Part shown: piece after piece, positions 25,375 through 37,973 of the stretch
Position numbering within the stretch: position 1 is the stretch's first letter
How the letters are laid out: the number at the start of each line of letters is the position of its first letter
Source of the DNA: Litomosoides sigmodontis
Lineage: Eukaryota > Nematoda > Chromadorea > Rhabditida > Onchocercidae
Length of the DNA: 64,000 nucleotides
Reading direction: 5' to 3'
Assembly (NCBI GenBank): GCA_963070105.1
Contig: OY718803.1
Coordinates: 6,368,507-6,432,506, forward strand
Made by a program: the position numbers and the translations under genes
The notes under the pieces: generated by a model
What the model saw: only the letters and a program-made list of their open reading frames with translations
Told to the model about the DNA's origin: nothing
Database searches by the model: none

Positions 25375-25824
25375 TCATATGTCGACAATAACATAAATAT
25401 CGGTCTTATCCGAGGATTCGTTGATCTGCATATTTGAATAAGTGATTGCTTTAATTTCAGTTCCTTGTGGGTGTCTAGTGAGATCGAATGATTCACCCCA
25501 ACACCGTACTTGTACCTCGAACTTTTCACGATCAAGTTTAATCACTTCGGCAACCCTACCAATGAAGAATGGTTCTGCTGAGAAAGCAAATAGTGCTTCA
25601 TCTAACAATCGAGCCATCAAAGACACCATATCAATGCCGCTAGCAAACAAATCAAATGAATATTCTGCAGACACCACTGAAATATCAGTCATATAGGCAT
25701 ACATAGCGATTAGTGTCTGCTCCATGGCTTCTTCCAAAGTATCACCCCAACCATGCAGTTGAACATCCGCAGTGTGGTCAAGATATTCATATTTAATTGC
25801 GCCTTTTTCAGGTGCGTCGGTCAT
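25375..25824 (-). CDS. Archease (RtcB tRNA ligase cofactor, ZBTB8OS family)
   Basis: Activates the RNA ligase RtcB in tRNA exon ligation and, in animals, in XBP1 mRNA splicing (family knowledge). A single-exon 149-residue protein, matching the usual archease length. Near the N-terminus it has the family signature YEYLDHTADVQLHGWG, then TLEEAMEQTLIAMYAYMTD. It ends in the characteristic acidic/hydrophobic tail (KAITYSNMQI, YVIVDI), where the conserved metal-ligand Asp residues of archease sit. It is the only intronless gene in the window. It lies between MAF1 and DDX18 on the same strand, all linked to tRNA or rRNA. The start is the ATG just before DAPEKGAIKYEYL. Confidence 0.95.
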   Translation of the reverse strand: MTDAPEKGAIKYEYLDHTADVQLHGWGDTLEEAMEQTLIAMYAYMTDISVVSAEYSFDLFASGIDMVSLMARLLDEALFAFSAEPFFIGRVAEVIKLDREKFEVQVRCWGESFDLTRHPQGTEIKAITYSNMQINESSDKTDIYVIVDI

Positions 25825-26572
25825 TTACCAAACCGAAAAATAAAGATCTACTTATTTCGATTCTTTGCGATTATATTCAAAATTTTAAATATCTCGATAA
25901 AATATCTATAATTGCCTTATCGTTTGACCTAAAAATTACAACAAAACAAACCGTTTTAAAAGAAAGTACCCCTGTTCTTCTCAAAATAGTTCGATTAAAA
26001 ACAAAATTATGAAAAATAGAATGACCAACCCCAAATATCACGATCTTATTTCCAGCAAAGTAATACAAAAGATTAGAACATATAAGCTTTCACGAAAATG
26101 ATAGTAGTGAGATTTATACATCAAACGTAGTTGTATACAATAGATAATATTGTTAGTGACTGCTAAACAAGATGTAAAAGCTGATATTTACAAAACTTCA
26201 CAGATATCGACAAAGGTAAATTGAAAAATTGATACAAAATGAAACATGTAACATTTAGCTGGCAAAAAAATTTTAAAGAATTGAATTTTGTAATATATAA
26301 AGATGAGTACAGAAAAAATGATAACATAAAATAATTAAATGCACTGAGAAAACAGAACCAAATGAGGTACAAAATTGGAATATGTTAAGAATTCTGAAGT
26401 AGTCCTTAGTATGTCAGAAATAATATCGCTTCATATAGATACAAGGTTACTTCAAAAATATACTTTTCAAGTTATCCAAATCGTAAAAGAATGGCAGTAG
26501 AAGCAGCATTAAGAAAATCTACAAAATATGAAGCCGTATTTGACCACTATTTACAGAAAATACAAAAAATTA
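25825..26572. other. Spacer between MAF1 and archease
   Basis: 748 bp, very AT-rich, on the minus strand between two co-oriented genes. I see no exon, no RNA gene and no strong repeat. It should contain the MAF1 3' UTR. Confidence 0.5.
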
Positions 26573-28334
26573 TTATATATCTACGCCCCATAATTCTTCA
26601 GCTGACCGATTCTGAGCAGTATCAGCTCGAAATGCACGACAAGACATGAAGAGAATGCGTTTTAGAGATTTATTGTGGAAGAAATATGCAAACGACCACA
26701 TCACCAAGTCTTCACAGTACGGATCGCCGGTGTATCCCGTTCGGTAACTGTAAGAACACTATTAAATCTTTTAATTTGGTGACGTATTGCTCAATTATTC
26801 TAGTGGGAAAATGGAATTGCAAAGATTCGTGAAACTTGTTAAATACACTAAAATTCTATGCATAAAAATAACAAAATCTATATACGTCACATTACCAAAT
26901 GTACGCTTATGCAAACTTCAAAGAAGCATGTATTCAATTATTGATACTACTCCACTTGATACCTGAATACAACCTTCACGGCCATCTTTGGAAGCCTACA
27001 TTAGCTATTCCGTTTAACCAACTCGATGGGAATGCACCATTTTAAATCATATATTTTATAAGATATACCTGTATAGTTTACAATCACTAATTTTGATGAC
27101 CTGATCGACTCTCTCCCACAGTGCTCTTTTAATCTCATAATAATTTGCCACCGTAGCAGAAAGTTTTGAATCAACCAAACCTGCTAATGTCTGTAAATAC
27201 AATCCCGCATACAACGACATAAGTCAAAGGCACGGAATTCACATATTTAATTTCGATTGGGAAATTTTGATAAACAATTACTGACTGCTGACTTAAAACT
27301 ACATAAGTAAAATATACATTTGCTTTCAATGTTTTTTTCTAAATAAAAATATGATTATGAAACAAAAAGGCGAAATATTAGCATCATCTGTGCTTAAAAG
27401 AGTTTCATTTCTACAATTTCTTGGATAAAAATGATTTCGAAAGTACAGTGTAAAAACTAACTTCAAAATTTGGGAGAAGAGAGAACGCTTCACTCTTTGT
27501 AGAAGAAAAGTCATAATCTTGAAATGATGCATTCATCACTGATCTCAAATCAAAAAGGGTCCGAGAGGAAATCGCATCTGCATATACCAAACCGCTCTGA
27601 ATATTGTATCAATAAAAATCAAAATTAAAAACAAATAAAATCCATGTGTAAAGTATAAATTATGACAGTCCCACTTACTTCTTCGATACCATTACTTAAA
27701 CTAGAACAACCGGGTTCTGAATAATGGCGCAAACGTGGATCTTGCGTCCATGATGAAAGCCAAGGCAATTTCTCCGGTGGTGACAGCGGTTGTGGGACAT
27801 TGCTATCACTCTGCTGACTTTTCTTCCACTGTTTTTTATCAGATGTTATCATTTTGCAGGAATATGCTTCTAGCCTATCAAATATGTACATATATGATCA
27901 TAAAAAGCAAACGCCTCTACCACTTCTTCCAATTAGAAACAGCAACAATATATAAGAGTTACTTGCCGAAAGTCTAGTAGCTTCACTACATCTTAGAAGC
28001 AGATCATATATCTAAATATGCTGACCAAATAGCTGTACATGTATCATAAGATCAGCAACTGTCAAATTTTTGATTTAAGCCTTCATATGGAGGTAAAGCG
28101 GTCGTTATTGTACTAGCACAAAATGCCAAGTTTTGAAGAGAAAAAAGTAAAGGAATCATACTACGAAAGACAACTTTTCTTAAAGGAAAAGAGCAGAATC
28201 CTTCATCAATCTGACTTGCTTAGTCTTTCATAAATACAATTAATGACAAACCTCACATCAATGCAACAATCCTTTGCATGCTCTCCAAACGTATATGACA
28301 ACTGCTCAAGTTCCACATTTTCCAACAATTTCAT
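26573..28334 (-). CDS. mafr-1: MAF1, repressor of RNA polymerase III
   Basis: Represses Pol III transcription (tRNA, 5S) downstream of nutrient/TOR signalling (family knowledge). Five exons in transcription order: 28252-28334, 27679-27874, 27462-27596, 27069-27190, 26573-26747, giving 236 residues. The three conserved boxes are visible: N-terminal MKLLENVELEQLSY with RLEAYSCKM; central NASFQDYDFSSTKSEAF; C-terminal CKLYSYRTGYTGDP with WSFAYFFHNKSLKRILF and CRAF. The linker between boxes A and B (SPPEKLPWLSSWTQDPR and around it) is Ser/Pro-rich, as in homologs where it is phosphorylated. The acidic tail of vertebrate MAF1 is absent. It is the most upstream of the three co-oriented genes and diverges from the coiled-coil gene across about 1 kb. 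Confidence 0.95.
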
Positions 28335-29329
28335 TGTAACCGTGTTCTTGAAAGCAGAGTATATATCTAATACGCTAACATTGCCAGGCCTTACGTGGAC
28401 ACTTGCCCGCCAGTGATATGATGTCTCCTAACAAGACTTACACCAAACAAAATGATTAAAATACGTGCAACAATAAGTGAATGAAGCAACGTTACACTGA
28501 CGCACGAACACGCCATACCACCATTGTTGATTCCTTGATCGCAACTGGTTAATGTCCACTAGCGCTAGGCTAAGTGAGAGGCTTCGAGAAGAGTGTTGAA
28601 AAAGACACTTCGCTTTCGGAGGAATAGGAAGAGAGAGTAACTGCTACGAATGAGCGCGAGGAGGGAGGAGAGTGAAAGCGAGCAGACAGCTGGACAGCTG
28701 TTTTAGCGGGAGGAGTTGGCTTTGAAATGCTTGAGGGAAGAGTAGTTCTTTGGTATTGGCGATAAGTCCGGTATTTCGTGGTGGGCCTTTCTAGGTTGTT
28801 GTAAGACAAGACTGTCGGAATAGCCTCTTTAGAAGTTTGACGGATATAATTCCCTCCTTACTCGCTGTTTGTTTTGATGAGCTGTGCAAATAGAATCTAA
28901 GAGCTTTTTTCCAGTTCTAGTGTGGTTACCGGAAGCATGTCCCTAGCTCGATACCTTTATAAGTTAATATTTTTATGGCTGTAATGGTCGGACGTGTATC
29001 CTTATAGTTCTTCTCAGTTTCGAGAAATTTGCATATCTTTCCGTAGGATACACAAATGCTTAACATTAACAGACTTAGGACTCTAGTGCGGTCTCAATCC
29101 TATCGTAATGCACAGTAGGGCGATCTAATTTTATCACAGGCACCTATGTAATAGGACAAGTTGACCAAATTTTTTAGGCTCAAAATTGTAAGTTTTGTAT
29201 TGGAAATATAAATGTATCCGAGTGTGTTTCTGCCAAAAAGACCAAGAAACTTTGATTGATTCAATCCCTCCTCTAACAGATTCGTAGTTTATAATAAAAC
29301 CTACAAGGTTTCAGCTGGTTGACATCACA
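28335..29329. promoter_or_regulatory. Divergent intergenic region (MAF1 / coiled-coil gene), probable bidirectional promoter
   Basis: About 1 kb separates the divergent ATGs of MAF1 (-) and the coiled-coil gene (+). The stretch 28.55-28.80 kb is richer in G and C than its surroundings. A 79-residue minus-strand open frame there is Ser/Thr/Pro-rich and unrecognised. A TTTCAG at 29308-29313 is a candidate trans-splice acceptor for the plus gene. Promoter function is inferred from layout only. Confidence 0.45.
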
Positions 29330-32300
29330 ATGTCTTTACCTGATGATCACGACAATGGCAAGAAAAGTCATGTTGTAAGTTAACTTCTGGTTTGGAAGAA
29401 AGTACTTATTATTACATTGCTGAACTCCACGTACCTAACCACTGCTACAAACAAGTCAAAAATTTAAATATATTTATTACAGACGTTGAACTGAATTTTT
29501 TCATCAGTGAAATTATTTGGCTTGATTATAGGGACAATTTTGCCGGATTTGTTTGACTTGAGTAATTTGAATTTGGATGATCGCACTCCTTGCTTTTTTG
29601 TCTTAATGATGTTTAGAGAGAATTGTATGGAGAAACTTAGCACTTCGCAGTTGGGTTATTTTTTACCAAATAATTGACATAATAATGAACTGGTGGTTAC
29701 AGAATTCTTAGTTCTTATCGATAAATATCGTTTTAGAAAAGGCAAAGTATTGACAGTCCGTTAACAGTGATGTCTCCTTCTGTCCGTCCACGGTCAACAA
29801 AAATGGTTTGTTCATTTTATTACTGTTCGCATGTGGAATTATAATAATCTCAAAAGAAATTTTATAGATTGAATAGCACATATCTGTTTCTTGAATTATA
29901 TTATTGTTTTACTTTGAGTAAGATGACATAAAGTTTCTTGTTATTCATTCAATAGTTTTTACCGTTTCTTTGCTACTCTTTCAGTTTCGTTTGTCTAAAA
30001 CTCCCTCAGGACCAAATTCCGCAAATATCAATCAAGTTGATCCTAACATTGATGCTACTCTTCTGGAGCCGTATTCTGTCGAGGTTTGCTACAATATTTT
30101 ATGACGACATCATGTTTCAGTTTTTTCATTTAACTCTAAGTAAAATTTGGGTTGATTTACGAGCATATTGTAGGAAGACAGAGTTACAGAAGCACTAAAT
30201 TATTCGGATCCGAATACCGAATAGTGTTTAATTGTACAAATTTTGCTGTCCAAAGAGATCGTAGTTGAAATGTTTTTTCGTGTTTCTATTTTCCTAGATA
30301 TTTTCGACAGGCAGTTTCTGTGCTTCGTTTTCTCATTAATTCTTTTTCCTTTTTTGCGTTTCCTATAACAGCGACTTATTCTGCTCCAAAATTATGCTTG
30401 GAATCATGGTATATCATCTTTCGACATTTCTTCACCATAAATAGAAACAGCTATTCAGAAAGAAACAATGGCTGAACAGAGCATTGAATCAGATTGCGAT
30501 GACGTTTCAAATATTACCGCTGTGACATCGTCGTCAGTGAACGCGGCACTGGTGAAGAATTTTATATTTTATATTTTAGATTCACAAGTTATCTGCTTAG
30601 AGCCCATATTTTTTCTACCCCTCTTTGCCAAGTTTTTTAATTCCTAACTTTGTCTGAATCATCTAAATCTTATCGACATTTGAGGAGGAAAGGCAGTGTT
30701 TGAAAATGCCGTTTCCGTCCAGTGCTTGTAGTTGGGCAACGAAATTGTTATGTTATAATTTCTTTTCTAAACATATTATAGAGTCCTGGGATGTCTGATG
30801 AGATGAAATTAGCAATAAAAACATATTTGAAATCTACTTCACTACACTGTACTAAGAAGTCATTGGAGTCAAAAGCTGAACAGTTGAGTGTTATTGGCGT
30901 AAGTTAAAACTAATTCCTTAATGTAGATCCTCGCCTTCGCTTTTGCGATTTCAATTGCCATCATCAAAAATATTATTTGTGGTGTTATAATAACTGTGAT
31001 TCTTTAGACTGTTGTGGAAGTTAAAAAGAATGAAGATACCGAAAAACTGAACAACACTGCTTCTTCTATATGTGGCTCGCAAGAAAGAGCTGCGGAGAAT
31101 AATTCTGAGGATTTTTCCAAAATAAATCTATCTGTGCCAGGTTCAGAATTTTCCGTCCAAACGAATGATGACAATTCTTGCTGTGGAGTTTTATATGAGG
31201 GTACAGAGAAAAGCAATGCCGTTGAGGCATCGCTTGCTGAAGTTCAATATTCTCCAGTAATGAAAGTCGAAAATGCAATAGTTGTCCCTTCAACTACGTC
31301 GAAGCATTCCGCGGCTCAATTTGGTGACAGGGCGACATTTCTAGATACACAAAAAGATCTAACGTTATCGGCACGTAAAAATAGAGTTTTTGCGACCAGG
31401 AATTTGAAGTTGGATAACCTATCTTCACCGAAAGAGCTAGCGAGCTACGTCGAAGAACGTGCACAAAATTATTCATTTCTCATTAATGAAGCATACTGCG
31501 AAACATCAATTTTCTGCGAGAATTGTTACTCTATGCGCATTGAATTGGGACTTTTTTCGGATAAGTTTGCGGCACTGGCAGCTACTGTTGGAAGTCCAGC
31601 TGTAGAAGGAAATCCTGCTTTTGTTGCCGAACTGGAAAATTTATTAAGAGGAAAACAAGCAGAAATTGCAACATTGTCATCAAAGCTGAGAGATTTAACC
31701 CAGGAAAATGTAAGATTCAATTTTTGAGATATCCGTTTCTAAGAACTTTTGATGATTCTGAATTGCAAAGTCGTGTTGTGATTAGAGATTAATTGAGGAT
31801 TGCTTTCTAGGACCAACTAAGCAAACAAAAAGAGGTCTCTGAAAAAGATTTAGAAAGTTATAAAGTTTTTTTCGAGAACGAAATGCAAAAGAAATTAGAA
31901 GAAATACGCGCATTGCGGAGTAAGGTCAACATTTTCTGCCCACTTTTTTTTTCAAATTTTGCTGAAGTAATTTAAAATGACTTTTGCATAACCATTTGTA
32001 TCTCTAAAATATCTCAATATTATGTGGCGTGGAACTGTGAACCAATGTGTATCAAATATGATTTATAGTTGTATGAAGCAGAAGATCTGATAGATGAGTT
32101 GAAGCAGGCGAAGCTAAAACAGTCTTCCGACGACAGTACTTCGCAAGCTGAGGTTGAATTTGATATATCTTCATGGCGCGAAAACTAATTGAACTGCTCA
32201 ATTAATTTTCCCACATCTTAAATACCTTAATATATATCTTACGTTAAGGGATATACAGTGGAGGATCGCACTAAAATTATGGACGAACTTGATACAGCAC

Positions 32301-35300
32301 GTTTTTTGCATCAAAAAGATCAACAAAGGATAAATGAACTTGAAATCAGCTTACAAAGGGTTAGAAAAGAAAAAAATTATCTCCCACTAGAACTTCAAGA
32401 AGTTCTAATAGAGTTGGATGAAAAAGGCGATCGGATGATATCAGATGAAAGCAAGCAGGTTTCAATTATATCTCTGTTGGAAGCCAAGGTTGCAGAACTC
32501 GGAAATAAAATTGATGAAGCTCTTCGTGTAAGAAAAAATGAACCTATGGAACAAAAATCATACTTATTTCAAAGTTTGGAATCGTTAGTGGAGAAAATTA
32601 AGACTGATGTAAAAAGCAACTTGTTCGCTGACAAATGGGAAACGAACGATGTAGAAATTTCTGTTACCTATTTCGAAAAAGCTGTAAACATTATTTGCCA
32701 AGATATTCCTCAGTTTGAAATATTGATCGAAGCAGTAGCTCTACACGAGAAGCTTATGAAGAATGAATTCAAGCAGGTATTTTTTGACATACATGTATTG
32801 CAAAATCGAGATAGAAAATCACTTAGTTCTTATTTGAATCAAACATTTTCAGTTAAAATCGACTGTGAAAGAAATGGTGGAAGAAAAAAAGAAGTGGGAA
32901 ATGTTATTTACGAATGAAAAGTCGAGGCTTGATAGTGTTCAAGAAATGATATTGCATCAATTTTGTGAGAACAAGAATTATTTCTCAAATTTATTGAAGG
33001 TTGATCTTTTTAAGTGCTGGAATTTCTGTGCTTTAGAACTCTTTAAAGCTCCAACCAAGTTTCGACTGCTCTTTCTAGGATTTCCAGAGCAAGTGGGCAG
33101 ATACAGTATGTTCTGCAACAGAACCTGCTAGATCGAAATCTGAAGAAAACCGAAATTATACCATATTTGAAATGCAGCGCCATATAGCAGATCTTCAAGA
33201 GGTGATTCGAATTTCAATTTATTGATTCATTTACCATGGTGTTATGCCTGTACCTTGTGAATTTCAGAAATTGAACGAGAAGTGGTTGGTTGGTTCAAGT
33301 GAATTGCAGAAGTGCAGCTCCATTCTGAAAGAACAACAGTCGATTGCAACCTCATTTCAAGCTGAAGTGCAAGAAATGAAAAATGAAATTGGAATCTTGC
33401 ATGAGTCTATGGGGAAGGATTTTAAAAATTCGAGTACATTGCTGGATGGCTTGCAAAATCGTGAAGATAGACATGAAAAGTTAATGGATTCTATTAAAAA
33501 ACAGTTAGAACAGTATGAAAAAGAAAGGGATGTTTTCAAGGAAATATGCGAACGTGGTGAAGCAGTAGTGCAAGTTTGTTTCTTTGTGCAATCATAAATT
33601 TCTTAATGTAGTTTTCGAAATCATATAAAATAATACATTAGCTTGCTAATTTCGCTACTGATCTTTTGTTTGCAATTTTTTGTTTCTCTTATGTAAACTT
33701 CTATTGATTTTAGGATCTAAGAATAACGGTTGAGAATTTCCATAAAGTTGAAGAGGATATAAGAACTCAAAACTTAGCTTTGTGTAAGAATTTGGATCTT
33801 GGACGTGAAAATTTTGCGCCAGTAATTTATATGACTGAAAATCTGACAAGGGAAAAAGATAAATTGGAAAACGAAAATGCAACGCTCAGGAATACGATTT
33901 CTAAGCTAACAAACAAAAATGCGGATTTAATGGAGGTACTCCTTGGTACTACTTTAAAATATAAATCCATAGAATATATGACAAATTCAGAAAAAAAAAT
34001 TACATGCTCTATTTTGAGTGCTGATTTCCAACTTGCTGAGAGCACCTCATAAGTGCATGGTGACGCAACTCTATTTTGCGCCAATAAGTTCAAATAATAT
34101 GATAACAGTGGCAGTGAACCAACAATATTTTCAAGTCCAAGTTAAGCACTTTCAACCACTTTTGCAGATGGAAAAAATGTTGACTCAACAACACGAAAAA
34201 GTCGAAGAATTGCAACATAAATTAAACCTTCTACAAAGAGAGAACGAACGATTAGGAAAAGCTTGCGATGATGCCGATGAAGAAGTCGGCGATCTTAAAC
34301 AACAGATATTTGAATTACTGCATGTAAATGCCAAACTTCAAGCTGAGATGGTTTGTTTTAGAGATGAAAAATGTAAAAATTATTTTAATTAGCTTTTTAT
34401 TATTATCAGTTATTATTATTAATTTTATTTTTAATTATTTTAATAATTAAGAACAAAACTACTAAATAAAATTCTTCCTAAGCGATCTTAGTGGTGTTGG
34501 TAGTTCAAGCATCTAAAGACCAGGTGTCTCTAAACTTAGATGGCAGTAAGTGCATTGTAGGCGTATTATCCTAAATTCGTTGTGAACATAGACATTATCC
34601 AGTCTAAATGTTTTTACTGGCTATAAATCGCACCGCTGCAATAATAATCTTATTTCTCTCGGATTTGAACGATTTTATATTCCTATTCGTCATTTTTTGG
34701 CATCTAAATCTCTGTATCCATTAATCGCTTTCATAATTTTCTTTTCATGATAAATATTATATGTGTTTATTGTATTTAGCACGGCGAAAATGAAGAAGCT
34801 ATAAACCGTAGAATGGGCTATATTGAACCACCTCAAATTCGACCAACAGTTTATTCTTCGGCTCATGAGATTGCACCAGAAATGGATTCATCAAGTGTGA
34901 AAGCAGCGAATTTAGCGGACTCTCAGAAAAGTTGAATTTTGCACGATATTAGATATTATTTTATGAATACAATTAATTTAGCAGCAATATTAAAGTCATA
35001 CTATTACATTTCTATTCGAAGTATATGCTGCATGTTGTGTAGATTTGTTTGATGCAATTTAGTTGATGCAATTTGTTTGATGCAATCTATATTTTAAAGT
35101 TTTACAAGCCGTAACAATATCGAAGTAACTGATTTGCAGCAAAACCGGGTATGAGGGCCGAGAATGTACTAGAAGAAAGGAATGAGATACAGAAAATAGC
35201 GGAGAAAGAAAGCATATTATCAGAAGCTGAAAAAGCTTTAACCGATAGAACATCTGCTGACGAATCACGAAAATCGAAAGAAATTACAGATCAGTCATGC

Positions 35301-35312
35301 CGCACCTCATGA
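29330..35312 (+). CDS. Large coiled-coil protein of unknown identity (about 1,050 residues)
   Basis: Sixteen exons join in phase: 29330-29374, 29737-29805, 29985-30083, 30459-30551, 30782-30898, 31008-31709, 31811-31924, 32069-32152, 32249-32776, 32853-32999, 33079-33201, 33268-33573, 33714-33935, 34168-34350, 34780-34930, 35140-35312. The first ~140 residues are polar with proline-directed sites (DSPLTVMSPS, LSKTPSGP) like those phosphorylated by CDKs. Residues from about 330 onward are heptad-rich coiled coil (LRDLTQENDQLSKQKE, KVEELQHKLNLLQRENERL), interrupted by a less helical stretch in exon 9. The tail is Ser/Lys/Glu-rich. If the last donor (34930) is skipped, the protein ends at 34935 instead. 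I do not recognise the family; a centrosomal, kinetochore or Golgi scaffold would fit the composition, but this is a guess. Fast divergence is typical of such proteins. Confidence 0.75.
35046..35088. repeat. Three-copy short tandem repeat
   Basis: A 14-15 bp unit around TTGATGCAATTT is repeated three times inside the last intron of the coiled-coil gene. It looks like simple local duplication. Confidence 0.7.
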
Positions 35313-35960
35313 TATAATTTTATGACAGTTTTTAGTGTGTAGTATTCTGATGATGCTTTACTGCAGGTTTTTCAGTCATTACCTTCAAAGGTTAATTATA
35401 ATCAAACAATTAGTTGTAAGTATAAATTGAGAAAAATGTTTTCAATTTTCACTTAAATGGCTGTTAAATATTTTATTGGGTATTAACTGTTTTATTTCTT
35501 AACCCTCAATTACTTTTATGACTTCTACATACACAGCTCTAGTTGACACTTTTATTTTCCCAACATATATAGAAATCTGAAGGTTCTATGGACTGCTACC
35601 GTATTTACCTTCGTTTTTTTTGTTCGTATTGTTTTGAGGGCTCATTCTAGCAAAAAATTTTGATAATATTTTGCTGCAGTTGTTAATATTTTCCGTGGTA
35701 TCTGCTAATTTAAATTTTAAATGAGCATTTATCGATGAGTCTAATCTACTGAGTGTTTTTTATCTAGTGCTCAACTAAATGTATCAGTATATTAGTTGCA
35801 GTTTTATTCAAAAATGAATAAAAGCTTTCATGAAATGAAATAAACTCGTCAAAAAACTAAATTCGACACTAATGACATTTCGAAAAAACTGAGGTTGAAG
35901 AACTAGTTCTGGGTCAGTAAGGCGTATTATTCAAACAAAAAAAAACTCGAACTTTCCGCT

Positions 35961-36093
35961 CATTAGACCCCATGAAAGGCGTTGGTTGATACGGACAGCA
36001 GGACGGTGGCCATGGAAGTTGGAAACCGCTAAGGAGTGTGTAATAACTCACGTGCCGAATCAACTAGCCCTGAAAATGGATGGCGCTTGAGCG
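35961..36093 (+). pseudogene. 28S rRNA gene fragment (domain II region), nonfunctional
   Basis: About 130 bases read as eukaryotic cytoplasmic large-subunit rRNA: the run from GACAGCAGGACGGTGGCCAT through CCGCTAAGGAGTGTGTAA to GAATCAACTAGCCCTGAAAA and ATGGATGGCGCTT is one of the most conserved blocks of 28S. I recall the usual sequence as TAACAACTCACCTGCCG; here it is TAATAACTCACGTGCCG. Substitutions at such positions suggest relaxed constraint. The flanks do not continue into 28S that I can recognise, and no 18S or 5.8S is near, so this is an isolated inserted piece, not an rDNA repeat. Confidence 0.88.
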
Positions 36094-36920
36094 GAAGGAA
36101 CCGCACACCCTGCTTATGAATCTTCTGCAAAGAAGCATCATTTCTGTCTATAAATTATTCACCAATATCTGCTGAATGTCAGCACTCCTGCAACCAAAGA
36201 AGCCAAAGGCCTTCCGCTAAATTATATTTGCTTAAGTTGGCACTAATTGTTCATCTCTTTTGTCTTCACCGAATCCTAATGATGACATTGTAATTTCGTA
36301 AACTTGCCGGAATACGTCACGCATTATTATGCGACAACTTTTGTGAGGGTGCCGTGTCATGCTTACGCCACCTATGCAGAGAAGCCATCCCTACAATTCT
36401 ATGGGAAGACTTGTTTATCAGAAATGAGAGATTTGTGATAAAACGAGGAGGGAAAGTTGTGAAGAGTTACGCCATGGAAAAGTAATTTTTCAAATAGTAA
36501 TGATTGTTTCAACGCATACTTCCAGCAAGAAAAACATTTGGAATTTTTTGAATTTCTCCCGTCCTTTTTTTGTTCGTCGATTGCTTTCAATGTCGGAAAT
36601 AAATTTAAAATTTGGAATTGGTTGTTTACAACCACCTTATTTATATCGAATTTGTCAACGATGTTTTATTCAACATCTTCTCTTCCTTCTGAGTTAGTCC
36701 AACAGCACTCTTCCAATTCCATTTTTTTTCCATCTTTTCACAATAACCTTTGAGACTTAAAATCAGAGAACGACCAACGGTCATAATTGTGACACTATTA
36801 CTTATATCGGTAATTTAGTAATCGAGGACAGGAATGTGATAACGATGTATTTGAATTTTTAAAATTTGCTACATAATATTAAAGTTTGAAGGTGTCTTTG
36901 GAAAGATTGGTAGTGCTCTC

Positions 36921-36953
36921 TAGAGAGAGAAAGAGAAAGAGAGAGAGAGAGAA
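36921..36953. repeat. GA-rich microsatellite
   Basis: A purine tract of (GA)n with AAAGA interruptions, on the + strand, between the coiled-coil and ZP genes. Confidence 0.9.
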
Positions 36954-37924
36954 GTGGTAAGTTAGCAAAGAATTGGTGTTTCATTTCGGAATTAGTTCTC
37001 TTGTAATTTTTGAAGAACTCATTACAGACATCATTTATTTTGGTAGGGAAAAAGATGGGTTAAGTACATTCGCAGGAGGTAAATTCTGCGCTCTGAGATG
37101 CTCCATACCACACATATTGCAATTAATCTTAAAATAATTCACTAAAAATTTAATTTGAACAGTAACTGAAGTAAAAAGAGGAAATTAATTTCAATCGAAA
37201 ATTTCGATGAAGTAATATGATTAGTGATTGATGCAAATAATTTTATTAAAAGGTGAATAAGGACTATTTTTTATTTGCTGACATCATTTATTTTGTTGAA
37301 ATTGAATATCAATTTTATTGTGATTTCAATTTTGAAATTTTCAGCTGCTCGAAAATGAATAAGCTTAGCTGGCTGAGATCAAAATTTGGTTGCTTGCTTT
37401 GAAAGTATGAATTTTCCACGATCTACGGCAAGTCCTCGCTCAACAACTTTGTTTCAAATGTAACATTTGCCTAAATCTGTCGTTTTAAACCGTTATTGTG
37501 AGAATTGTACTACATTTCTTGTAAAACTTACATTTTCAAATAAAAACGGGTAGTTTTAAATTTGTGTTGAATTTATTGAAAGCCATTTCTCACTAGGAGT
37601 TGTCGACGCAGCGGAAGATGAGTTCAGCAAAGCCTAACAGTGAATGCTAGCTGAATTTGAAATACCGTAGGAAACGAAAAGGATTTCTAGTTAGTTCTTC
37701 CCCGTCACTTAAGTAAATATGAAGAATGCTTTCGGAATTTCAAAAACATTGGAAGGAACCTTAATTTAACTGATTGGCTTTTCGATATTTATTTGAAGTG
37801 GAATTTCATGAAGCACTTTCTTAATAGAGAAAAAACCAGTTATTGAACTGTTGAATCGGTAGATTATATCATCACATGAACGACTCTTCATGCTAATGAT
37901 AAGGTCCAGGGAAGGACTGTGATA

Positions 37925-37973
37925 GGGAAGAGGGAGGGAGGGAGGGAGGGAGAGAGAGAGAGAGAGAGAGAGG
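37925..37973. repeat. GGGA/GA compound microsatellite
   Basis: Several GGGA units grade into (GA)n. It is an all-purine + strand of about 49 bases upstream of the ZP gene start. Confidence 0.93.

Noticed and set aside
30168..30220. A possible extra exon in the coiled-coil gene after an acceptor-like GTAG
   Set aside because: In the required phase it runs into a stop before any usable donor, and exons on either side join cleanly without it.
35961..36093. Possibility that the rRNA piece is bacterial 23S from an endosymbiont
   Set aside because: The sequence follows the eukaryotic 28S block, not the bacterial equivalent as I know it.
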